Assembly: GCF_002737755.1 (NCBI RefSeq) | Contig: NZ_PEGH01000007.1 | Location: 169,435-233,434, forward strand | Origin: Caulobacter sp. BP25 | GTDB taxonomy: Bacteria > Pseudomonadota > Alphaproteobacteria > Caulobacterales > Caulobacteraceae | Length of the DNA stretch: 64,000 bases | Direction of reading: 5' to 3' | Program-made: the position numbers and the translations under genes | Notes under the pieces: model-generated | What the model was told of the DNA's origin: nothing | The model's input: the letters and a program-made list of their open reading frames with translations, nothing else | The model's database searches: none | Shown: one piece after another, positions 34,886 to 44,520 of the stretch | How the letters are laid out: the number at the start of each line of letters is the position of its first letter | Numbering within the stretch: the first letter of the stretch is position 1

Positions 34886-35983
34886 ATGAACCGTAGGAAC
34901 CTATTGGTCGCGGGGATGGGATTGCTGGCGGTTCCGGCGACCGCCAAATCGCGTCCCTTGCGAGTTGCCTTTCTAGGCCAAGCCTTGATTGAACACGTCG
35001 TCGATGACGACGCGTGGCCGGGTCGCCAAGCTCTGCAGGCGCGGCTGCGGCGCAACGATGTGTGCTTCACCAACCTTGAAACCGTGATCCGCGGGGCCCG
35101 CGCTGGCGCGCCGACCCGTGAAAGCCTGACAGTGCACGCGGGCGAGCCCGGGATCCTGCGGGTGCTCGACGAAATGGGCGTCAATCTTGTCGCCACCGCG
35201 AACAACCATGCGTTCGACCTGGGATCCGGCGGCATTCTCGACACGATAGAGGCGCTGGAGCGTCAGGGGCTGGCGTTCGCCGGGTCTGGCGCGAACCTCG
35301 CCGCCGCCGCTGCGCCGGGCTATCGCAAGGCGCCGGCCGGCGCGGTGGCGCTGGTCGCCTTCGCGACCGGCAAGGTGCGGGAGGGTGGCGCGGCCACCCC
35401 GAGCCGTCCGGGTGTTAATGAGCTGCGTCGCGGACCGACCGGTGATCCTGTCGAAGAGGATCTTGCCCGCGTGCTCGCCGCGATCGCCAAGGCGCGGAGC
35501 GCGGCTCAAGTGGTGATCGCCTATCAGCATAATCACGACTGGGAGCCTGCGATCGTGGATGTGCCGGCCTGGCAACGCGATCTGGCGCGCCGCTGCGTCG
35601 ACGCTGGCGCCGCTGCCTTCGTCGGTCACGGCGCGCCCCTGCTTCAAGGTGGGGAGATTTATAAGGGTGCGCCGCTGCTTTACGGTCTAGGCAACTTCAT
35701 CTTTCAGACAGAGAAACCGCAAGGCGCCTATCCGCCGTCGGCTTGGTCGAGCGTCTTCGCGGAATGCGTCTTTGACGGCGGCCGCATGGTCGATCTGCGC
35801 TTTGAGCCGATCGTCCTCAATGAGATCGGTCGCGGCGGCCCGACCGACATGGAGACGCGCGGCTTTCCACGGCTCGCCAGCGCGACGGAACGTCAGGCCA
35901 TTCTCGACGGCCTGTCCGCCCGTAGCGCCGTATTGGGACCGTCGCTGCGTTTGGGCTCTAGCGGAGAAGCGATCATCAGGTAA
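34886..35983 (+). CDS. CapA-family metallophosphatase-like protein
   Basis: The start at 34886 follows GAGGAG; an upstream frame from 34745 has no RBS. The 365-residue protein has a short signal (MNRRNLLVAGMGLLAVPATA), then family motifs NLETVIRG, ATANNHAFD, YQHNHDWEP and VGHGAPLLQGGEIYKG with YGLGNFIFQ. CapA/PgsA-like proteins are linked to poly-gamma-glutamate capsule but also occur as stand-alone periplasmic hydrolase-like proteins; no capB/capC genes are here. It is separated from the divergent TonB receptor by the promoter region. Confidence 0.85.
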   Translation: MNRRNLLVAGMGLLAVPATAKSRPLRVAFLGQALIEHVVDDDAWPGRQALQARLRRNDVCFTNLETVIRGARAGAPTRESLTVHAGEPGILRVLDEMGVNLVATANNHAFDLGSGGILDTIEALERQGLAFAGSGANLAAAAAPGYRKAPAGAVALVAFATGKVREGGAATPSRPGVNELRRGPTGDPVEEDLARVLAAIAKARSAAQVVIAYQHNHDWEPAIVDVPAWQRDLARRCVDAGAAAFVGHGAPLLQGGEIYKGAPLLYGLGNFIFQTEKPQGAYPPSAWSSVFAECVFDGGRMVDLRFEPIVLNEIGRGGPTDMETRGFPRLASATERQAILDGLSARSAVLGPSLRLGSSGEAIIR

Positions 35984-36048
35984 GGGCGCTGCTACAAGCC
36001 CCTTGTCGCGGATCCGCCGACCAATGCCTCAGGTCCGCGATCCACAGG

Positions 36049-36081
36049 CCGCACCTCCACGCAGGGCGCGAGGAGGTGCGG
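36049..36081. terminator. Perfect 10-bp hairpin between convergent genes
   Basis: CCGCACCTCC pairs with GGAGGTGCGG over a 13-nt loop, between the CapA-like gene and the siderophore receptor gene, which converge. No T run follows on either strand. A bidirectional terminator or 3'-end structure is likely. Confidence 0.4.
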
Positions 36082-36099
36082 GGTTGGGACAGAGCGAGA

Positions 36100-38181
36100 T
36101 TAGAAGCTCACGCGCAACTTGCCGGTGACCGTGCGAGGCGCGCCGGGGGTGATCCAGAGGTCGCTGTACGAGCTTTCGAGATAGTAGGTGTTGAACAGGT
36201 TCTCGACGTCGAGGTGCAGAGAAACAGCCTTCGAAACCCGGTAGGCGAGGTTCGCGCGCACCGTGACGTAGTCCGGAAGCTTGAAGCCCGAATTGACATC
36301 ATCGCCCGCGCGTTCGCCCGTATAGACCACGCCGCCGCCGAGCGTGACCGACCCGGGCTCTTCGCCGTTCGATCGCCAGTTGGCATAGAGCGCGCCGGAG
36401 TGCAGGGGGATATTGCTGAGGTGGCTGCCCAGCATGTTGGCGCGGGTGTCGCGGGTGACCTCGGTGTCGGTGTAGGCGTAGACGGCGGTGGCCGTAACGC
36501 CCTTTGGAAGGCGTAGATTGGCTTCGACTTCCACGCCCTGGCTCCGTGCCCCGCCGACCGGGATGAAGAAGCCGCTATTGGACGGGTCGTTGACCAGGAT
36601 GTTCTCCTTGTCGATGCGGAACAGCGAGGCCGTGCCGGTCAGGCGACCCGCCGCATCCCACTTCACACCCGCTTCCCAGGCCTCGCCTTTCTCGGGCGGG
36701 AACGCACCGCCGGCCGCGTCCGCGCCCTGGTTGTAGCGGAACGAGCGCCCCCAGCTGACATAGGCCGAGACGCTCTCGCTGGGCGCCCAGGTCAGGGCGG
36801 CGCGCGGCGAGGCCTGTGAAGGCGACTGCCGAGTGACCACGCCGTTGCGGTAGTTGGTGTTGGTCTGCCGGACCCAGTCCTGGCGCAGGCCGACCAGCAG
36901 CGTGAACTGGCTGCTGAGGGTCACTAGATCCTGCATGTACAGGCTTTCGCCGCTCAGTTCCTCCAGGAGGTTCTGGTTCAGCGATGCTACTGGCTTGGCC
37001 TGGCCATAGACCGGCTTGAGGATATCGATCGCATAGGGCGAAGCCGCCGTCGGGTTGAACCGATAAAAGATGCGGTGCTGCTCGTAGGAGAAGGCGTCCG
37101 CGCCGGCGCGGAACTGGTGCTCCAGCCCACCCAGGCGCCCGTCGAAGCTCAGTTCGACCCGGCCCGACAGATCGTCCCAAGTATAGTCGTGGATGCGAAG
37201 CTGACGGCGCAGCTGCGTCCCGATCAGGGCGCTGTTGTGGGTGGATTGGCCCCTGAACGAGCCGTCGCGATACTGCACGCCCGCTTCGACCGCGACACTG
37301 GGGCTGAAGTTGTAGGTTGCGCTCAGCTGATGCTGGAGCGTTTTCTGGGTGATATCGCCGTCGTTCGGCTCGCCCAGGAACCGCTCGCGGGGCAGGGCCT
37401 TGCCATTGCCGCCGACCGCGACCAAGCCGCGGTCATGCACGAAGTGCACGGTGTTGGCTTCCAGTTGATAGAGGAACCGCAGGTCGTCGGACGGCTTCCA
37501 GGCCAGCGAGGGCGCCAGCAACAGCCGATCGCTGCCGACATAGTCGCGCCAACCGTCGGTGTCCTGATAGACCGCGATCATGCGCGCCGAGACGCCATGT
37601 CCAAGCGGCCCCCCCGCATCGCCGACCACCCGCTTGGTGTCGAAGCTGCCGTACGAAAGCTCGCCCGAGGCGTGAGCGGTGTCCTGCGGGGCCTTGGTGA
37701 CGATGTTGATCGAACCGCCAGGTTCACCCTTGCCCGAGAGGGCCGAGGCCGGACCCTTGAGGACCTGGAAACGCTCCACGGTGGCGACGTCTCGACGGGC
37801 GTTGAAGCCGCGATTGGCGGTGAAACGGTTTACCAGCAGGTCGGGGCCTTGATTGATGTCGCCCGAGAAACCTCGGATGGCGTAGGCGTCCCAGGCGCCG
37901 CCGAAGCTATTCTGGCGCGCCATGCCGCCCGCGAGATCGAAGATATCGGAGAGGTTGGTGATGCCCATGTCGGCGATCAGGGTCTCGTCCAGCACCCGAA
38001 CGCTCTGGGGCAGGCGAAGTGGGTCGATGACGATCCCGTTGATGCTGGCGCTGGCGGCCCGCGAGCCGGTGATCACGACGCCTTCGACCTCGTCGTCTCT
38101 CGTTTGCGCTGCGGCCAGATCGCCGAGAGCGAACTGGGGAACGCTGGCGCAGAGGGCGAACAGAAGAGCCTTGGAAGTCAT
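36100..38181 (-). CDS. TonB-dependent siderophore-type receptor
   Basis: A 693-residue receptor with a signal ending around LAAAQ, a TonB-box-like VEGVVITGSR, the plug (YAIRGFSGD, FQVLKGPASALSGKGEPGG) and a barrel ending GKLRVSF. The plug features and length match FhuA/FpvA-like siderophore receptors. Divergently placed next to an ABC exporter-type set, a gene arrangement seen in several alphaproteobacteria; the cargo is unknown. It shares an intergenic region of 139 bp with the ABC operon. Confidence 0.92.
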   Translation of the reverse strand: MTSKALLFALCASVPQFALGDLAAAQTRDDEVEGVVITGSRAASASINGIVIDPLRLPQSVRVLDETLIADMGITNLSDIFDLAGGMARQNSFGGAWDAYAIRGFSGDINQGPDLLVNRFTANRGFNARRDVATVERFQVLKGPASALSGKGEPGGSINIVTKAPQDTAHASGELSYGSFDTKRVVGDAGGPLGHGVSARMIAVYQDTDGWRDYVGSDRLLLAPSLAWKPSDDLRFLYQLEANTVHFVHDRGLVAVGGNGKALPRERFLGEPNDGDITQKTLQHQLSATYNFSPSVAVEAGVQYRDGSFRGQSTHNSALIGTQLRRQLRIHDYTWDDLSGRVELSFDGRLGGLEHQFRAGADAFSYEQHRIFYRFNPTAASPYAIDILKPVYGQAKPVASLNQNLLEELSGESLYMQDLVTLSSQFTLLVGLRQDWVRQTNTNYRNGVVTRQSPSQASPRAALTWAPSESVSAYVSWGRSFRYNQGADAAGGAFPPEKGEAWEAGVKWDAAGRLTGTASLFRIDKENILVNDPSNSGFFIPVGGARSQGVEVEANLRLPKGVTATAVYAYTDTEVTRDTRANMLGSHLSNIPLHSGALYANWRSNGEEPGSVTLGGGVVYTGERAGDDVNSGFKLPDYVTVRANLAYRVSKAVSLHLDVENLFNTYYLESSYSDLWITPGAPRTVTGKLRVSF

Positions 38182-38320
38182 GCTATGGGTCTCGCTGGAG
38201 AACGGCGGTTTTAACGCGCCGGTCGATAGGCGAGGGGTTGCCTACAGGTCAAGGCAATTGTTACGGTATAACATCACGTGGCTGCGCAAGTGGCGCCACG
38301 AGCGGTTTTGAGGGTGTGGC

Positions 38321-39055
38321 GTGACGACAGAGGGTGAAGGCAAGGCGATTCAGATCGAAGACCTCGTGGTGCGATACGGAGACCGCCAGGTCATTGACCA
38401 TCTGTCGCTTGGGGTCGCCGCCGGAGAGGTCTACGGCCTGCTGGGCGGCAATGGCGCGGGCAAGTCAACGACCTTGCAGGCGATCCTCGGGTTCGTTTCA
38501 CCGACCTCCGGCCGTGTTCGTGTCGTTGGGCTTGATCCTTCGGCTGAGCCGGTGGGCGTGCGTCGCGCTATCGCCTACATCCCTGAGAACGTCGCCCTCT
38601 ACGATCATCTCAGCGCCCGTGAGAACGTCGACTATTTCCTGCGACTGGCGCGGTTGCGGCCCGAGCAAGACGAGATGGAGGCGGCGTTCCGGACCGTCGG
38701 CTTGGCGGAGGAGGCTTGGAGCCGCCCCGTATCGGGCTTCTCCAAGGGAATGCGGCAAAAGACGGCCATCGCCCTGGCGCTGCTGCGCCGCGCCTCGGTG
38801 CTGCTGCTGGACGAACCGACGTCGGGCCTCGATCCTGGCGCAACGGCGGACTTCAACGCCCTGGTGTCGCGCCTGCGCGGGGAGGGGGCGGCGATCCTCA
38901 TAGTCACCCACGACCTGATCGGCGTCGCCGACATCGCCGATCGGATCGGTTTCCTGGAGAAGGGGCGCATCGGCGACGAGATGGTCGCCGAGGGACCCGA
39001 CCGCTTTGATCTGCGGGCCTTGCACGATCGTTTCGCGAGGGTGCGGGCCGCATGA
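38321..39055 (+). CDS. ABC transporter ATP-binding protein
   Basis: GTG start at 38321, following TGAGGGTG. The 244-residue ATPase has Walker A GGNGAGKST, a signature-like SGFSKGMRQK, Walker B VLLLDEPTSGLDP and the switch His in VTHD. This is the CcmA/NatA-type subfamily for ABC-2 exporters. Its stop overlaps the next start (ATGA), so it is coupled to the permease genes. Confidence 0.95.
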   Translation: MTTEGEGKAIQIEDLVVRYGDRQVIDHLSLGVAAGEVYGLLGGNGAGKSTTLQAILGFVSPTSGRVRVVGLDPSAEPVGVRRAIAYIPENVALYDHLSARENVDYFLRLARLRPEQDEMEAAFRTVGLAEEAWSRPVSGFSKGMRQKTAIALALLRRASVLLLDEPTSGLDPGATADFNALVSRLRGEGAAILIVTHDLIGVADIADRIGFLEKGRIGDEMVAEGPDRFDLRALHDRFARVRAA

Positions 39056-40500
39056 GCGTGATCCTGTCGGTGGCGCATAACGAGCTGCGCCACCTCGTTC
39101 GTAGCCGCGTGGCGCTCACGGGGCTGATCCTGGTCGCCTTGCTGACCTTCGCCGCGGCCCTGACGTCGCAAGCCTACCAAGCCGATCAAGCGGCCCTGCG
39201 CGAGCGCCTGCAGCACGCGGCCGACGAGGACTTCGAGGCTCAACCCAACCGCCATCCCCATCGCGTTGTGCACTTCGGCCATTTCGCGATCCGGCCCGCA
39301 AGCGGCTTGGCCGCGATGGATCCGGGCGTGGAGGCCTACACCGGGAACATGATCTTCCTCGAGGGACACCGCCAGAACAGCGCCAACTTCGGCGACGCGC
39401 GGCAGTCCTCGTTGTTGGTGCGGTTCGGGCAACTGTCGCCCGCGCTGGTTCTGCAGGTCATCGCGCCGCTGCTGCTGGTCTTCATCGGCGCGGGCATGGT
39501 GGCGGGGGAACGTGAGCGTGGAACCTTGCGGCAGTCGCTGCTGGCGGGGGTGTCGGGCGGCGCGCTCCTGGCTGGCAAGGGCCTGGCGCTCGGCGCGGCC
39601 GCGCTCGTTATCTCGGCGCCCGCTTTCGCCCTGCTGCTGTGGCTAGGCGTGAGCAGCGCCGCGAGGCTTTCAGCCGTCGCCTTGAGCGCCGGCGGCTATC
39701 TCGCCTATCTGGCGTTCTGGACCCTTCTGATCATCGCCGTTTCAGCCACCGCGCGCCGCAGCCGCTCGGCCTTGATCGCTCTGGTCGGCGCCTGGACGTT
39801 CGCCGTGGTGCTGACGCCGCGTGTCTCGCCGGAGATCGCCGCCGCTCTCGCGCCGCTTCCGACCCGAGTCGAGACCGATATCGCCGTGCAACGGGACCTG
39901 CGCGCCATGGGCGACAGCCACAACCCGAATGATCCCTATTTCGCGGCCTTCAAACAAAAAACGCTCAAAGCGTATGGCGTCGAACGGGTCGAAGACCTGC
40001 CTGTCAACTATCGCGGCCTGCTGGCGCTGGAGGGCGAGAAGCTGACCTCAAGCCTCTTCAATCGCTACTCCAACCAGGCCTTCGCGGCGATGGAGGCGCA
40101 AGGTCGCGTGATGGACGCCTTGGTCGTGGTCAGTCCGACCGTGGCGATCCGGCGCCTGTCCATGACTCTTTCGGAGACCGATCTCTTCGCCTATCGCCTG
40201 TTCCTAGAGCAGGCAGAAGCGTATCGCTACGATCTCGTGCAGCGGCTCAACCGTCTGCAGGCGACGGCGGTGACGGCCGCCGACGACGCGGCCAAGAGCA
40301 AGAGCGCTTCGGCTGAGGCACGAAGCCGAATCTCGGCTGAGTATTGGCGCGCCATGCCGCATTTCGACCCGGCACGGCCCTCTGCTGCGGACGTCATGGG
40401 GCGCGCCTTGCCGGCGCTGGCCGCCCTTCTCTTCTGGGTCGTGGCTGGAGCCCTATTCGCCGCGCAGGCAGGTCGTCGTCTGAACAGGAGCGCCGCATGA
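39052..40500 (+). CDS. ABC-2/DUF3526-type permease 1
   Basis: A 482-residue membrane protein with an N-terminal TM helix, a large soluble loop (about residues 45-135), a cluster of TM helices (about 140-260), a second long loop containing YRGLLALEGE and ETDLFAYRLFLEQAE, and a last TM helix. It matches the DUF3526 permease class with ABC-2 architecture. It is coupled to both neighbours by ATGA overlaps. Confidence 0.88.
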   Translation: MSVILSVAHNELRHLVRSRVALTGLILVALLTFAAALTSQAYQADQAALRERLQHAADEDFEAQPNRHPHRVVHFGHFAIRPASGLAAMDPGVEAYTGNMIFLEGHRQNSANFGDARQSSLLVRFGQLSPALVLQVIAPLLLVFIGAGMVAGERERGTLRQSLLAGVSGGALLAGKGLALGAAALVISAPAFALLLWLGVSSAARLSAVALSAGGYLAYLAFWTLLIIAVSATARRSRSALIALVGAWTFAVVLTPRVSPEIAAALAPLPTRVETDIAVQRDLRAMGDSHNPNDPYFAAFKQKTLKAYGVERVEDLPVNYRGLLALEGEKLTSSLFNRYSNQAFAAMEAQGRVMDALVVVSPTVAIRRLSMTLSETDLFAYRLFLEQAEAYRYDLVQRLNRLQATAVTAADDAAKSKSASAEARSRISAEYWRAMPHFDPARPSAADVMGRALPALAALLFWVVAGALFAAQAGRRLNRSAA

Positions 40501-41843
40501 CCAGCCTCCTTCGAGAAGCGCGTTTCCTGCTCAGCCTGAGATCGGCGGCCTTGGCGATCGCCTGCCTTTTTCTGCTCACTGCCGTCGCGATTGGCGCGGG
40601 CCTCGTCGAGGTCGCACGTCAGGAGGCGGCCATCGCCCGGATCGGCCCCCAACAGAAGGCGGATGTCGCGGCGGTCGCCGCCTGGGCGTCCAAGGGGCGA
40701 GATCCGGGAGACGCCGCCTACTACACTTTCCATGCGACCTGGGATCCGCCATCGGATCTCGCGTTCGCTGCGATAGGAACGCGGGACGTGTCGCCCTATG
40801 TCCTGCGTGTGCGGGCTCTGGGCCTTGAGGCTCAGCTCTATGAGGGCGAGATCGGCAATCCGGAAGCGGCCTTGCCCGGACGCTTCGACTTCGCCTTTGT
40901 GCTGGTCTATCTGGCGCCACTGTTCGTCATTCTTCTGTTCCATGACCTGCACTCCGGAGAACGCGAGGCCGGTCGCCTTCGCGCACTTGAGGCCTCAGTC
41001 GGGTCGACGTTTGGATTCTGGGGCGCTCGCGTCGCCGTGCGTGGAGCGGGGCTGTTCATCGCCTTGGCGATCCCTTTCCTCGTCGGCGCCGCAGTAGCTG
41101 GAACCGCAGCCTGGAAGGTCGCGGCCGTCCTGACCGTGATCTTGGCCTATCTCGCGTTCTGGATCGTGCTTGGCCTCGTCGTGGCGCGGGCGGCCCGCAG
41201 CTCGCTGGCCAACGCCATGACTCTGGCGGCAGCCTGGATGGCGCTGACCCTGATCTTGCCCGCGATCGGCCATGTCGTCATCAACAGCGCCATACCTCTC
41301 CGTCAGGGCATGGAACTGGGCGTGAAGCAGCGTACCGCCGTTCACCGCGCCTGGGACGTTCCAAAGTCCGAAACCATGAACGCCTTCTTCCGCACCCATC
41401 CCGAATGGAAGGACACCGCGCCGCTGACCGAGGCGTTCCATTGGAAATGGTACTTCGCCTTCCATCAGGTGGGCGACGAGGCGGCCGGCGATTTGGCCCG
41501 TCGCTATCATGATGGTGTTCTGGAACGAGCGGCCTGGAGCGAGCGGCTGGGCATGGTCACGCCCGGCGTCGCCACGCAGTTGGCCCTTCATCGCTTGGCG
41601 GCCACCGATCCGGCGGCTCAAATCGCCTATCAGGATGGTATCCGAGCGTTCCACGGCCAGTTGCGGCGCTTTTACTACCCCTATCTTTTTAGGGACAAGC
41701 CGTTCGATCGCGCCGACTTCGATCGTGCGCCGGCCTTCCAGCCGACCTCGGAAGACGGTAGCTGGCCGGGAGCGTTGCTCGCCGGCGTGGTCCTCATGAC
41801 CTGTCTGGTGGGAGCGCTTGGCGTCCTGCGCTCAAGGCGCTGA
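40497..41843 (+). CDS. ABC-2/DUF3526-type permease 2
   Basis: The start is 40497 (ATGA with the previous stop); the longer frame from 40344 is overlap only. The 448-residue paralogue of the preceding permease has the same TM pattern, with the extra-cytoplasmic segments FYYPYLF and HWKWYFAFHQVGD. Two such permeases plus one ATPase form a complete exporter. A terminator follows. Confidence 0.88.
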   Translation: MTSLLREARFLLSLRSAALAIACLFLLTAVAIGAGLVEVARQEAAIARIGPQQKADVAAVAAWASKGRDPGDAAYYTFHATWDPPSDLAFAAIGTRDVSPYVLRVRALGLEAQLYEGEIGNPEAALPGRFDFAFVLVYLAPLFVILLFHDLHSGEREAGRLRALEASVGSTFGFWGARVAVRGAGLFIALAIPFLVGAAVAGTAAWKVAAVLTVILAYLAFWIVLGLVVARAARSSLANAMTLAAAWMALTLILPAIGHVVINSAIPLRQGMELGVKQRTAVHRAWDVPKSETMNAFFRTHPEWKDTAPLTEAFHWKWYFAFHQVGDEAAGDLARRYHDGVLERAAWSERLGMVTPGVATQLALHRLAATDPAAQIAYQDGIRAFHGQLRRFYYPYLFRDKPFDRADFDRAPAFQPTSEDGSWPGALLAGVVLMTCLVGALGVLRSRR

Positions 41844-41903
41844 GAAAATTCCAGGTCCGGGGCAAAATGACGTCACCAGTCTTCGCGCTTTCGGAAGATC
41901 CCC

Positions 41904-41932
41904 AAAAGGCCCAGCTTGTGCTGGGTCTTTTT
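41904..41932. terminator. Bidirectional intrinsic terminator
   Basis: AAAAGGCCCAGC-TTGT-GCTGGGTCTTTTT: a stem of at least 8 bp with T runs on both strands. It ends the ABC operon from the left and the phosphodiesterase gene from the right. Confidence 0.85.
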
Positions 41933-41982
41933 ACCTGAGCAGATGCGTCGGTACGGGAAGGGTAGGGGGAGAAAACGCCGGT

Positions 41983-42945
41983 CTAGAGCGCGTACGGCCG
42001 ACCCTGCTCCATGATGATGAAGTTGAAAAAGCCGAGGTCATGAAGCTGTCGGCTCACGGTCTCCCGATTGGATGGCGGCGCTTCCGACGGCTTGATGTGC
42101 GTGACGAGGATCGGCAACGCTTTCATACGAGCGTCGTTTCCGACCATGCCGCGCAAGGCCTGAAGCTCCTTGCCGAGCCATGACGGAGTCAGGTGCCCGT
42201 AGAGCTGATTGTCGGGGACGGGGTCGGGATAGGACGCCTCGATCAGGATTCCGCGTAGCCGCCCTTGCTGTACGAGGGGCGCCACCGCGCGCCAGAGGTC
42301 ATTCAGGTGGGTAGACCCCTCGACCGCGTCCGGGCCGGTGTCGCCTAGGCACAACAGGGCGTCTGATCCACTTTGGAGCAGAAACGCCGTCGACGGTGAG
42401 CCGGCGTGTGACAGCCGGTAGGCGGTGACGCTGATCGCCGTCCCGGCGATCAGCGTGGGCGGACCGCCGGGTTCGAGGTCGCGGTAGTGATATCGAGCAA
42501 GACGGGGCGCAGCGCCGCGATCGCCCATATTGGGCCAGGCGCTCCAGTTGAAATAGTGATCCGCGAGCGCTTGGTTCACAGGAGCCAGCGCCATGATGTC
42601 CTTCTTCGTGTCGTTCGGAGAGGCTAGGACGAGGCCCGCGACATGGTCGAGGTGGGCGTGGGTGATCAGGTAGGCGCTAATGGAGGCCATGACCTCTTGG
42701 CGAGACGCGGCGCGAGGATAGCCTCCGCGGCGCTGAGCCTGGTCGATGCCCGCGGCGAGCGTACCGGCGTCGCACATTACCCCCGATCGCGCGCCGCGCG
42801 CGGTGATGTGATAGGCGCTTGTCGGCTCCTCGATACCGCCGTTGACGCCGAGGGCCACGAGGTCGAAGGCGGGCGAGGGCGGCGCGGCGCCCGTGAGCAG
42901 CAGAAGCGCTGGAAGCAAGGCGCGCAGATTGGCTCGACGTCTCAT
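41983..42945 (-). CDS. Secreted class II cyclic-nucleotide phosphodiesterase-like protein
   Basis: I start at 42945 (MRRRANLRALL), after GGAGCGGG; an ATG-less extension to 42975 is not needed. A signal peptide ends near TGAAPP. The MBL-like fold has THAHLDHVAGLVLASPND, which matches the class II PDE signature HxHLDHxxG, plus CLGDTGPD and a late VTHIKPSE. The family hydrolyses 3',5'-cyclic nucleotides; being secreted, it may act on extracellular cAMP. It lies beside nucleoside-uptake genes. Confidence 0.85.
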   Translation of the reverse strand: MRRRANLRALLPALLLLTGAAPPSPAFDLVALGVNGGIEEPTSAYHITARGARSGVMCDAGTLAAGIDQAQRRGGYPRAASRQEVMASISAYLITHAHLDHVAGLVLASPNDTKKDIMALAPVNQALADHYFNWSAWPNMGDRGAAPRLARYHYRDLEPGGPPTLIAGTAISVTAYRLSHAGSPSTAFLLQSGSDALLCLGDTGPDAVEGSTHLNDLWRAVAPLVQQGRLRGILIEASYPDPVPDNQLYGHLTPSWLGKELQALRGMVGNDARMKALPILVTHIKPSEAPPSNRETVSRQLHDLGFFNFIIMEQGRPYAL

Positions 42946-43265
42946 CCCGCTCCACTCGACTCGCTCGCAGCCCAAGCTATGGCCGCGACCGTGGTGCGTT
43001 GCAACTTAAGGCGCCAGCCATGTTTGAAGCGCCCGTAGAGGGCGGCGGAAGGGCCGCCGCCCAAAGCGGCAGGCGACGCCAAAGATGCTCAGTCTGGTGT
43101 CACACTAAAGTAAGGCTTTATTTCATTTCCGGGCTTGCTTGACCCAGGCTGCCCCCGCGCCCTTGCATCCCTGGCGAACACGTCATGTCGATTTTGCAAC
43201 GCTCCGTCGCGAAGCCGTTAGGGCGTATCCGATAGTGATCGAACGGTTAGTTTTGGGGTAGGATT
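42946..43265. other. Intergenic region before the purine permease
   Basis: 320 bases without a supported gene, between divergent genes. It must hold the permease promoter; the AT-rich stretch near 43102-43130 (TAAAGTAAGGCTTTATTTCA) is the best candidate area. Confidence 0.45.
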
Positions 43266-44318
43266 ATGTCGAGCTTGGTCGCGCTGATACGCCGAACGCT
43301 ACTGGCGGCGGCCCTTGCGGGGATGGCGACGACCTCGTCCCTGGCTCAGGCGCCCGTCTTGCCGCCGACAACAGCCAGCGCCGTCGCGCCCATTCCGATC
43401 CGTGTCGTCGTCGTCACCGCTTATGCGCTCGAGGACAAGGCCTGGATGGCGCAGGCCCCGCAGACGTTCGACTTTCCGAACGGCGTCGCGCCACTGGGCT
43501 ACAACCCCGCCAAGGGTGTCCTGATCGTACGCACCGGCGTGGGCACCAACCATGCCGCCATCACCACCTTCGCCTTAGGGACCGATCCGCGCTTTGATCT
43601 TTCCAAGGCCTATTGGGTGGTGGCCGCCATCGCCGGGGTAAACCCAGACCAGGCCTCGCCAGGCTCGGCGGCGTGGATCGGCAACGTTATTGATGTCGAC
43701 TTCGGCAAGTGGGTGGATCCGCGCGAGGCGCCCGCTGAGTGGACCGGCGGCTATCCGCCGTTCCAGCCGCCGCGTCCTGGCCGACCCGACAGCGTCTACT
43801 ACCCTCTCAACATCGGTCTGCGTGACTGGGCCTATGAACTGACCAAGGCCACGCCGCTGCCCGACACCGAGGCTCTGCGCAAGGCCCGAGCCTCGTTCTC
43901 AAGCTATCCCAATGGCTACAAGCCGCCGTTCGTGCTGACCGGGGATGAGATCTCCGGACAGGCCTACTGGCACGGCGCGATGCTGACCAAGCGCTACGCC
44001 AAGCTGGCGAGCGACTACAGCGGCGGCAAGAGCCAGTTCGTGATGACCGCCATGGAGGACACCGGGGTGGCCAACGCGCTGCGCCGTCTCACGACTGTCG
44101 GCAAAGCCGACTATAGCCGACTGCTCGTGCTCCGCACGGCCAGCAACTATTCGCAACAGGCGCCCGGTGAAAACGCGGTCGAGAGCATGAACCGCCCTTA
44201 CGCCGGTGTCGGCGACGCGGCGGCCTACGCCGCGCACGCTTTGGCCGGTCAGGTCGTCGACGCCCTCACGGCGAATTGGAGCGTCTATCGCGACACGGTT
44301 CCAAGCGTCGCGCGCTGA
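43266..44318 (+). CDS. Purine nucleoside permease (NUP family)
   Basis: A 350-residue protein with a signal peptide ending near SSLAQA, followed by the NUP-family domain: VVVVTAYALEDKAWM, VRTGVGTNHAAITTFALG, and VVAAIAGVNPDQASPGSAAW. Despite its name the family is soluble-like and related to nucleoside phosphorylases, so it may be a periplasmic nucleoside-cleaving or binding protein. The cAMP-PDE-like, TonB receptor and adenosine deaminase genes beside it support a nucleoside role. Confidence 0.88.
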   Translation: MSSLVALIRRTLLAAALAGMATTSSLAQAPVLPPTTASAVAPIPIRVVVVTAYALEDKAWMAQAPQTFDFPNGVAPLGYNPAKGVLIVRTGVGTNHAAITTFALGTDPRFDLSKAYWVVAAIAGVNPDQASPGSAAWIGNVIDVDFGKWVDPREAPAEWTGGYPPFQPPRPGRPDSVYYPLNIGLRDWAYELTKATPLPDTEALRKARASFSSYPNGYKPPFVLTGDEISGQAYWHGAMLTKRYAKLASDYSGGKSQFVMTAMEDTGVANALRRLTTVGKADYSRLLVLRTASNYSQQAPGENAVESMNRPYAGVGDAAAYAAHALAGQVVDALTANWSVYRDTVPSVAR

Positions 44319-44333
44319 GATTTTAGAACGGCG

Positions 44334-44352
44334 AACCGACAGAGCGTCGGTT
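44334..44352 (+). terminator. Weak hairpin after the purine permease
   Basis: AACCGAC (44334-44340) pairs with GTCGGTT (44346-44352), 15 bp after the stop, with no T run. It may slow transcription before the receptor gene. Confidence 0.3.
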
Positions 44353-44520
44353 TAGCCGCGAGGACGCGACAAGCGTCCCGTATCGAGGAGGAAGCGGCCA
44401 GAAACCCTGATCTCGGGGCTGGCCGCGCATTGGCGCGCCGGGTGATCGGGCGGCGAAACGGCTTCAGTTCGGTGCGGCCCCGGGGGGAACCGCGGCGCAC
44501 CACCATCCAGGGGGACTAAG

